The position numbers were made by a program, and so were the translations under genes. A stretch of DNA of 37,461 nt from Euryarchaeota archaeon Ods02 (GTDB lineage: Archaea; Halobacteriota; Halobacteria; Halobacteriales; Halorutilaceae). This document shows positions 32,585 to 37,461 of this stretch, piece by piece; positions within the stretch are counted from its first letter, which is position 1, and every line of letters begins with the position of its first letter. The stretch lies in NCBI GenBank assembly GCA_028751075.1, contig JAQZDA010000019.1:1-37461 (forward strand), read 5' to 3'. The notes below the pieces were generated by a model. The model was not told where the DNA came from. It was given only the letters and a program-made list of their open reading frames with translations, and made no database searches.

Positions 32585-34693
32585 TTAAGGAAAATGCCGT
32601 TCTATATATTCCTGAGCTTCTTGCATTGTGAGTGGTTCTGCTGAACTACCAGTGCGGACGTAGAATCTGTCTTGCGAATCGTCTTCGAAGTAAATAGGCT
32701 CGGGACTTGGATCTACCCAGACTGCGCAAATTTCCTCTCCGTCTACATCTTCGAACTCTATCTCTGTATATACAGATGCCATCATATGTCCTAGTTTATC
32801 GCCTAACTGCCGTGTAAGCTGAAGCTCGAAGTCGTCCTTTCCATTCTTCATGAGCTTTAGGTCTCTATCCAGGCCGGTAGCTTGCCTTTCCTCGTCCTCT
32901 ACGCCGATGATTACCACTCCGCCCTGTGCGTTGGCTAACGAAGCCACTTCTTTGACCACACTGTCCTTAAGCTCCTTGTTCGGTTGATCTCTATGGACGT
33001 CATAGAGGAAGGTTTCTTTAAACTCGATGCGGGCGTTTTCACCTCTTTCAATTAGGTCTTCGATTGACTCCTCGTCCTCTTCAGAAGTACCTATCTGTAG
33101 ATCATCCATGTAGTCGTTTATGGCCTCAGCTATGCTTTGACGTCTTTTGGCCAAGAAGTCCTCGTAGTTCTCTACCTTCCAAAGTTCTTCCTCCATAGGT
33201 ATGAACTGGGACTGCAGAGCTTCGGGATGGTTCTCTACAACCTCCGGTAGGTACTCACTTGGGGGGCGGTCACGGATGATGTTCCGGTTAGTTTCTGGAG
33301 TCAGAAATGCCCGATTAGCGATCTCGTTCACCAGTTTGCGATGCTCCGAGTTGTTGCCATCGTAGACTTTGTACAGCTGGCTCTTAGGGAAGATATGGTG
33401 GGACTCTAGGTTATATGCCCCAGTTAGCGGTGCGCCAGTCTTCCAGTCTACGGGGTTGTTAGCTCGCGTCACTATGTGCAGCATATTGTAGAATCTTCTT
33501 GTACGCTTACCTCGTCCTTCAAGGTCTGTGGCCTGAACCTCTATTCGGCCTCGGTCATCTCGAATTTCCTGCATTAAGTGATCTGTAGGTTTCTCCGCTT
33601 CGAGAAGTGCAAGGTCGTGTTCCACTCTACTGTCTGCGGAGCCGCTATATCTGGACCACATCATGGCTGCATAAATCCATCTTAAGAATTCTACCTTTTC
33701 TTCGTGGGATATCTGCAAGTCGTTCTTGTCTACATGAACGATAAAGGGGATGAGTACGTCTCGGGTATTGATGTAATCGGATCCTGGGATATGTGCCTCA
33801 TTTTGCAGGACGTTTATAACATAGTCAAGTACTCCGTCCTCCTTGGAAAGTCTCTCCCATTGTCCCTTGAGCTCGTCCCTTGGAATGTCGTAGGAGTTTT
33901 CATACGTCATGGTCTCGGTCAGAGCTCCTATCATCGTCTTGACGTAGAAGTTTAGGTTAAAGTCGAAGCCATGGTCAGAGAGTTGGCTTTGCTTCTCTTT
34001 CATCTTACGACGTATATGCGGCCACTGAGCACTCATGTGGGCTAATGCGAGCTCCGCGTCGCTTAGATGGGTTCCCTGTGAGTTTATTTTGTCAAAGAGC
34101 TCGATTGCTTGATGTACGTCAGCCGACTTCGGAAGAGTCTCAAGGGGGATATCAAGATTCTCTATGTTCTTCAATTGATTCAGTTGTTTCTCGTATATCT
34201 GCGCGAGCTCGCCTAATTCATCATTCTCCTCTGAGTTCTCTTCGGCGAGAGATATGGCGGTGACGTCTTCTCTGAAGATATCTGTGACCTTCACCCACTC
34301 ACCACCATCTCGAACCATTTTGTTTTCGAAGTGGAACTCTCCCGAACGAACGTTGAAATATAGGTCCCGAGGGTCATTGTGAATTTCCTCAGGACTGTAG
34401 TATGGAGGATTTTCATCCTTGACCAGCATGTACAGCACAGTCAATCTCTGCTGGCCGTCAAGAAGCACGTCAAAGAGTGCTTGCTTCTCTTCATCTATAG
34501 CATCGTTCTTTATTTCCGGTGGATTCTCCGTGGACCACACCAACAGACCCCCGATCGGATACTCACGTAGCAGAGAGTCCATGAGTTCCTTGGCCTGCGA
34601 GTTCTTCCAAACGAACTCTCTCTGAAACTCCGGCAAGACTATTGCATTTGCCTCAACCTGATCCAGCAGCTTCGAAATCTGCATGGTATCCAA
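32585..34693 (-). CDS. DUF262-HNH-AlbA_2 fusion protein (GmrSD-like)
   Basis: A 702-aa protein with three parts. Residues 1-240 are a DUF262/ParB-like NTPase domain, with LPEFQREFVW (20-29), DVLLDGQQRLTVLYML (75-90) and FDKINSQGTHLSDAELALA. Residues 400-475 hold an HNH/DUF1524-type nuclease with LESHHIFPKSQL (429-440) and NEIANRAFLTPETNRN (456-471). Residues 545-697 are an AlbA_2 (Schlafen-type) domain, with ARIEFKETF and VASLANAQGGVVIIGVEDEE. DUF262 plus HNH is the layout of GmrSD type IV restriction enzymes, which cut glucosylated or otherwise modified DNA using NTP. The AlbA_2 tail is a nucleic-acid-binding module common in conflict systems. Its lower GC than surrounding genes suggests transfer. 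The ATG at 34684 (fourth residue) is an alternative start. Confidence 0.88.
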   Translation of the reverse strand: MDTMQISKLLDQVEANAIVLPEFQREFVWKNSQAKELMDSLLREYPIGGLLVWSTENPPEIKNDAIDEEKQALFDVLLDGQQRLTVLYMLVKDENPPYYSPEEIHNDPRDLYFNVRSGEFHFENKMVRDGGEWVKVTDIFREDVTAISLAEENSEENDELGELAQIYEKQLNQLKNIENLDIPLETLPKSADVHQAIELFDKINSQGTHLSDAELALAHMSAQWPHIRRKMKEKQSQLSDHGFDFNLNFYVKTMIGALTETMTYENSYDIPRDELKGQWERLSKEDGVLDYVINVLQNEAHIPGSDYINTRDVLIPFIVHVDKNDLQISHEEKVEFLRWIYAAMMWSRYSGSADSRVEHDLALLEAEKPTDHLMQEIRDDRGRIEVQATDLEGRGKRTRRFYNMLHIVTRANNPVDWKTGAPLTGAYNLESHHIFPKSQLYKVYDGNNSEHRKLVNEIANRAFLTPETNRNIIRDRPPSEYLPEVVENHPEALQSQFIPMEEELWKVENYEDFLAKRRQSIAEAINDYMDDLQIGTSEEDEESIEDLIERGENARIEFKETFLYDVHRDQPNKELKDSVVKEVASLANAQGGVVIIGVEDEERQATGLDRDLKLMKNGKDDFELQLTRQLGDKLGHMMASVYTEIEFEDVDGEEICAVWVDPSPEPIYFEDDSQDRFYVRTGSSAEPLTMQEAQEYIERHFP

Positions 34694-34752
34694 ACAGAGT
34701 CATTCGCCATAAAATCTGCGCAGCCTTATTGCAGACATCTTCTATTTCTCCA

Positions 34753-35991
34753 TTATATGTGTTCCACCAACTTCCAAACATCCTCCGTCGGCTCCACCCT
34801 CGACGGCTCCGCCCCGGTCTCCGTAACTATCCCCGCGTGATACATCAAAGCCTTCAGCTGGAAGGTAGTAGAAGGCTGATACAGCCTGCCGTCCTTCAAC
34901 GCCTCGGGGTCGAGGCTGTCGTCGTCCTGGAACGCCTGTTCGCGTTTTGTGTCTCGGTTGCTGATGAAGAGCTCGACGGCGAACGACGGATGGTCTTCGA
35001 ATACGTGCAGGACGAGCTCTCTCAACGTCGGCTCCCGGACTCCGGTGTCGTGTAGCTCCTGTATCTCTTCGACGAGGAGCTCGGTGGCGGGGTAGCTGTA
35101 GACGACGCGTCGCGCCACCAGCCCCCATTTAGGTGCGACCTCCGTGAACCGCTTCCGCGAGCGTTTCCAGCCGGTGAACTCCTCCAGCGCAGCGTCGACG
35201 TCGCCGTGTTCGGAGACGGCGAACCGGACGACCTCGCGTCCCATCGACGTCAGCGTGTCCTCGCCGCCGCTGGTGTCGACGAGACCAAGGAACCTCGCAC
35301 CCTTCCGCGCGCCGTCCACCGCTCCGACGACGTGGGTGTCGACGGCCTCCCGCGTGTCCATCGGGCTGTGGACGGCAAGGGTGTATCCGAGGTAGTTCTT
35401 CGGGTGGTTGAGATCGAAGGACTGATCGGCGACGCCTTGCGCGGTCGCCTGGAACCGGATAGCGTTCGTCGAAGACGTCTGCTGCACACCGATGGGCCGC
35501 GGCCGCTCCACTACCTCGACCTCGCCGCCGGCTTCTACGCCGACGACGCCGACGTTCATCTCCCTGGCCGCGCCGCGGACGCCCGACGTCACGGCTTCGA
35601 GCGGCGCCGCGAGATATGCGGCGTTAGCACCCGACAGGCGGTCGTGCGCCTGCAGCACCCCGGTCTCCAGGTCGACGCCGCTCCCGGTGTAGCCCTTCGC
35701 CTCCACGGCGAGCAGGGCGTTCTCGACGTCGCCTGGGTCGTCGAGCACGAACTCCCGGAGCTTCTCCGTGGTCGACACTCCGACGAGGTCAGGGTATCCG
35801 CTTCCGACCCTTACGTGGTTGAACGGCGCGAGCTCCCTCCTCACTCCGTCATCGATCTCAACGCCCTTCAGCCAGCTGTCCTTCGCGAACTGGGTGTCTG
35901 CGACGACGTAGCTGTCTCTGCTGTCGGGGAACAACGCCTGCTTGGTGTGGGCGAGCACCCGGGGTTCCGACAGCGCTGTCGTCAGTCCCAT
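34753..35991 (-). CDS. Putative PD-(D/E)XK nuclease-like protein with winged-helix-like C-terminus
   Basis: A 412-aa protein. The N-terminal region has RVGSGYPDLVGV and, about 40 residues later, NALLAVEAKGYTG, a D...ExK arrangement typical of PD-(D/E)XK restriction-like folds. VLQAHDRLSGANAAYLAAP follows, where a Q/Y motif is expected. The middle and end (RFTEVAPKWGLVARRVVYSY, then EEIQELHDTGVREPTLRELV) are helical and could be winged-helix DNA-binding elements. I chose the ATG at 35991 (MGLTTALSEPRVLAHTKQA) because a BRE/TATA box lies about 29 nt upstream. GC and codon use are like the host, unlike the neighbouring DUF262 gene. Function is inferred from motifs only. Confidence 0.65.
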   Translation of the reverse strand: MGLTTALSEPRVLAHTKQALFPDSRDSYVVADTQFAKDSWLKGVEIDDGVRRELAPFNHVRVGSGYPDLVGVSTTEKLREFVLDDPGDVENALLAVEAKGYTGSGVDLETGVLQAHDRLSGANAAYLAAPLEAVTSGVRGAAREMNVGVVGVEAGGEVEVVERPRPIGVQQTSSTNAIRFQATAQGVADQSFDLNHPKNYLGYTLAVHSPMDTREAVDTHVVGAVDGARKGARFLGLVDTSGGEDTLTSMGREVVRFAVSEHGDVDAALEEFTGWKRSRKRFTEVAPKWGLVARRVVYSYPATELLVEEIQELHDTGVREPTLRELVLHVFEDHPSFAVELFISNRDTKREQAFQDDDSLDPEALKDGRLYQPSTTFQLKALMYHAGIVTETGAEPSRVEPTEDVWKLVEHI

Positions 35992-36015
35992 TACCGGAAA
36001 CGACCTTTCAGAAGC

Positions 36016-36030
36016 GGATAAATCTTTCTG
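36016..36030 (-). promoter_or_regulatory. BRE/TATA promoter of the putative nuclease gene
   Basis: CAGAAAGATTTATCC on the minus strand combines a BRE-like purine stretch with a TATA box centred about 29 nt before the ATG at 35991. Confidence 0.55.
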
Positions 36031-36199
36031 AGGATGATGCTGGTGTGGTGCGTCCGGCAAGCGGAGTATCGACTTTCGACCGTTAGGCTCTATCGAAGAT
36101 CGTCTTCATGACTCCCAGGAGATGCGCGAGTTCCATGTCTCATGACGGCGAGCTCGCGGACCGGTTTCGAGGTCTACGTTCAGGATTGGAACCGGTCTG

Positions 36200-36694
36200 T
36201 CAGGCTGTGTTGCAGATGCATCGGTGGCTTTCGCCGGCGAGCTGTAGGACGTGACGGTGTACCTGTTCGGCGAGCTCGACCATCAGGTCGGCTGTGCGTT
36301 CTGAACCTGTTCCTTCGCGGTAGTACGTTCGGGAGCGGTTGTTCTTCCAGAGGTCGACGAGCTTCTGTCTGAAGTCCGAACCGTACAACGCGGCGTATTC
36401 GCCGTGTTCGTATACTTTCCTGTGGTCTACGAACTCGTCTTCCTCGATGTATCCTTTCTCGAGCAGGTAGAACTGTATCGTTCGTTCGATGGATGCGAAG
36501 GAGGCTTCGATGATCAGGGTGTAGTGTCCGTTCTGTTCCCGGAGCGACTGTACCGCGTCGAGGAGACGGCACGACTTCCTGAGCTGCAGGAGCGCCGGCT
36601 CGTCTACGTCGAGTCCTGTCTCGGTGTCTCTGGTTCTCCTGCGGAACTCATGTGCGACCTCGTCGAGGGTGTCTTCTATCCGGCTGTCATCCAT
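36200..36694 (-). CDS. HEPN-domain protein (partner of MNT protein)
   Basis: A 164-aa all-helical protein encoded just after, and overlapping by 8 bp, the nucleotidyltransferase gene. The pattern SLREQNGHYTLIIEASFASI, then IERTIQFYLLEKGYI is typical of HEPN nucleotidyltransferase-associated domains. The usual RNase motif is R-x4-6-H; here the corresponding site reads NNRSRTYYREG, with Tyr-Tyr where His is expected. In studied MNT/HEPN pairs the HEPN partner is the RNA-cleaving toxin and the MNT partner adds AMP to silence it. With His absent, catalysis may be altered, or this subgroup may use the Tyr pair. Confidence 0.75.
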   Translation of the reverse strand: MDDSRIEDTLDEVAHEFRRRTRDTETGLDVDEPALLQLRKSCRLLDAVQSLREQNGHYTLIIEASFASIERTIQFYLLEKGYIEEDEFVDHRKVYEHGEYAALYGSDFRQKLVDLWKNNRSRTYYREGTGSERTADLMVELAEQVHRHVLQLAGESHRCICNTA

Positions 36695-37352
36695 CCAGAA
36701 CCACCTTTCGTAGCTTGTCGAGCTCGTCCGTCCGGTGGAGCGTGATCCCTTCCGAGAAGATCTCCTGGAGCCTGTCGCCGTAGTCCTCGGCGGTGTCTAT
36801 GGACTCCACGAGAACCTGTAGCTCGTAGCGGTCTCCGTCGAACCTCTGTTCCTCGATCTCCTGTCTGATGTCCTGGATGCTCCTCCGTGACTCCAGCAGG
36901 TCGTCCTCTACGAAGACCTGTACGTCGATGTCGCTGGCTCTGTCTCCCTCTCCCCTGGCCACGCTACCGAACAACAGGACGCCGACCAGGTTGTCTTCCT
37001 GGTCCTTCGACAGTCTGTCTAGGAAGGTTTTGACAGGGGTTCTGAACTCCTCCTGCGGTATCTCGAGGATGGGGTCGTCGGGCTTGTGTATACGGCTTCT
37101 GTTGATGCTGATCAGCTTCCGGTTCCCTTCCCTCCTGGTTCTGACGAGGTCGACCTGTTCGAGGAGCTTTATCGCCGTATCTACTGTCTGTGCTCCGTGT
37201 CCCGTGACCTCCCGGAGCTGGCGGACGCCGAACTCGACGTGGGGGTTCCGGTACAGTAGCTCTACGATGTCGTCCATCGACTGGTTGCGGAACACCCTGT
37301 CTTCGCCGAGCGGGACGGGGAGGGTGACACCAGGGACATCTCGGTCCGTCAT
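36687..37352 (-). CDS. Winged-helix plus MNT nucleotidyltransferase (antitoxin-like)
   Basis: A 221-aa fusion. The N-terminal winged helix (IVELLYRNPHVEFGVRQL, then VDTAIKLLEQVDLVRTRREG) precedes a minimal nucleotidyltransferase domain with LLFGSVARGEGDRASDIDVQ at about residue 126. The spacing is exactly GS-x10-D-x-D, the MntA-type active site. MntA-type proteins neutralise HEPN toxins by AMPylation; the fused HTH could let the antitoxin repress its own operon. The ATG at 37352 (MTDRDVPGVTLPVPLGEDR) is preferred over 37367, given a TATA-like CTAAATATATA at 37385-37395. Coupled to the HEPN gene by overlapping ATGGATGA. Confidence 0.82.
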   Translation of the reverse strand: MTDRDVPGVTLPVPLGEDRVFRNQSMDDIVELLYRNPHVEFGVRQLREVTGHGAQTVDTAIKLLEQVDLVRTRREGNRKLISINRSRIHKPDDPILEIPQEEFRTPVKTFLDRLSKDQEDNLVGVLLFGSVARGEGDRASDIDVQVFVEDDLLESRRSIQDIRQEIEEQRFDGDRYELQVLVESIDTAEDYGDRLQEIFSEGITLHRTDELDKLRKVVLDG

Positions 37353-37384
37353 TATGACCACGGTCAATATAACTGACCAGATGG

Positions 37385-37395
37385 TATATATTTAG
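37385..37395 (-). promoter_or_regulatory. TATA box of the MNT/HEPN operon
   Basis: CTAAATATATA on the minus strand predicts transcription from about 37363 and a short leader before the ATG at 37352. A second AT-rich element, GTTATATTG (37364-37372), is closer and may be an operator. Confidence 0.45.
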
Positions 37396-37408
37396 GGGTG
37401 AACAGAAA

Positions 37409-37421
37409 GGGGGGGGGGGGG
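37409..37421 (+). repeat. Poly-G tract (13 nt)
   Basis: Thirteen consecutive G residues (C on the operon's coding strand), about 15 bp upstream of the MNT/HEPN TATA box. It is the longest homopolymer in the window. The last 40 bases beyond it contain no gene, only a TATA-like CTTATCTCC that may serve a plus-strand gene outside. Confidence 0.9.
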
Positions 37422-37461
37422 TTGCCTCTGGACAAGGGCTTATCTCCAGGGAATTTGCTAA

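Overview
This is a 37.5 kb archaeal window, almost certainly from a haloarchaeon (class Halobacteria) or a close halophilic relative. The sequence is GC-rich and the proteins are strongly acidic (many D and E, few K). Starts are mostly leaderless ATG or GTG codons about 26-30 nt downstream of TATA-like boxes. Family content also fits: an archaeal TFS, an acidic CspA, CoaBC, a UbiA prenyltransferase with lycopene-elongase motifs, pilin-type signal sequences and haloarchaeal-style lipoboxes. Codon choice is somewhat unusual for well-known haloarchaea, because AGA, AGG and ATA are common, so the source may be a divergent lineage. This placement is inference; no 16S gene is present.

From 0 to 18.7 kb is a compact housekeeping segment. 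It holds a class I photolyase (cut by the left edge), a Trm112-like zinc protein overlapping purA, an M20 deacylase, a type IV pilin, hpt, coaBC, a START/SRPBCC protein, a UbiA prenyltransferase whose start codon cannot be found, an iron-type alcohol dehydrogenase, purB, a UbiB/ABC1 kinase-like protein, a saccharopine-dehydrogenase-like oxidoreductase, nadE, cspA, tfs, and a Ski2-like zinc-finger helicase cotranscribed with a secreted protein. purA and purB supply both reactions of the adenylosuccinate branch of AMP synthesis, and hpt adds purine salvage.

From 18.8 to 20.4 kb lie a tRNA-Glu(CTC), a displaced copy of its 3' end, a 38-bp (AG)n microsatellite, a decayed membrane ORF, a poly-G tract, a Tic20/DUF4870-like membrane protein and a 460-bp stretch without a gene. 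From 20.4 to 25.9 kb is a two-gene AddB/AddA-like helicase-nuclease operon.

From 26 to 37.4 kb is an accessory or genome-conflict region. It contains an orphan UPF0175 protein, an RHH/PIN toxin-antitoxin pair, two tandem paralogous lipoproteins, a winged-helix regulator followed by a Fic/Doc-type protein, a tiny acidic ORF, a cysteine-rich small protein and a decayed gene. After these comes a distinctly AT-richer cassette (about 32.0-34.75 kb) with an SRA-like modified-DNA-recognition ORF, frameshifted at a T5 run, tail-to-tail with a 702-aa DUF262-HNH-AlbA_2 fusion. Next are a candidate PD-(D/E)XK nuclease and a HEPN / winged-helix-MNT pair. The AT-rich cassette is the best candidate for an under-described system: it looks like a transferred modification-dependent (type IV-like) restriction or defence unit. 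Three long poly-G runs (10, 10 and 13 nt) and the T5 frameshift suggest either slippage-prone contingency sites or sequencing errors.
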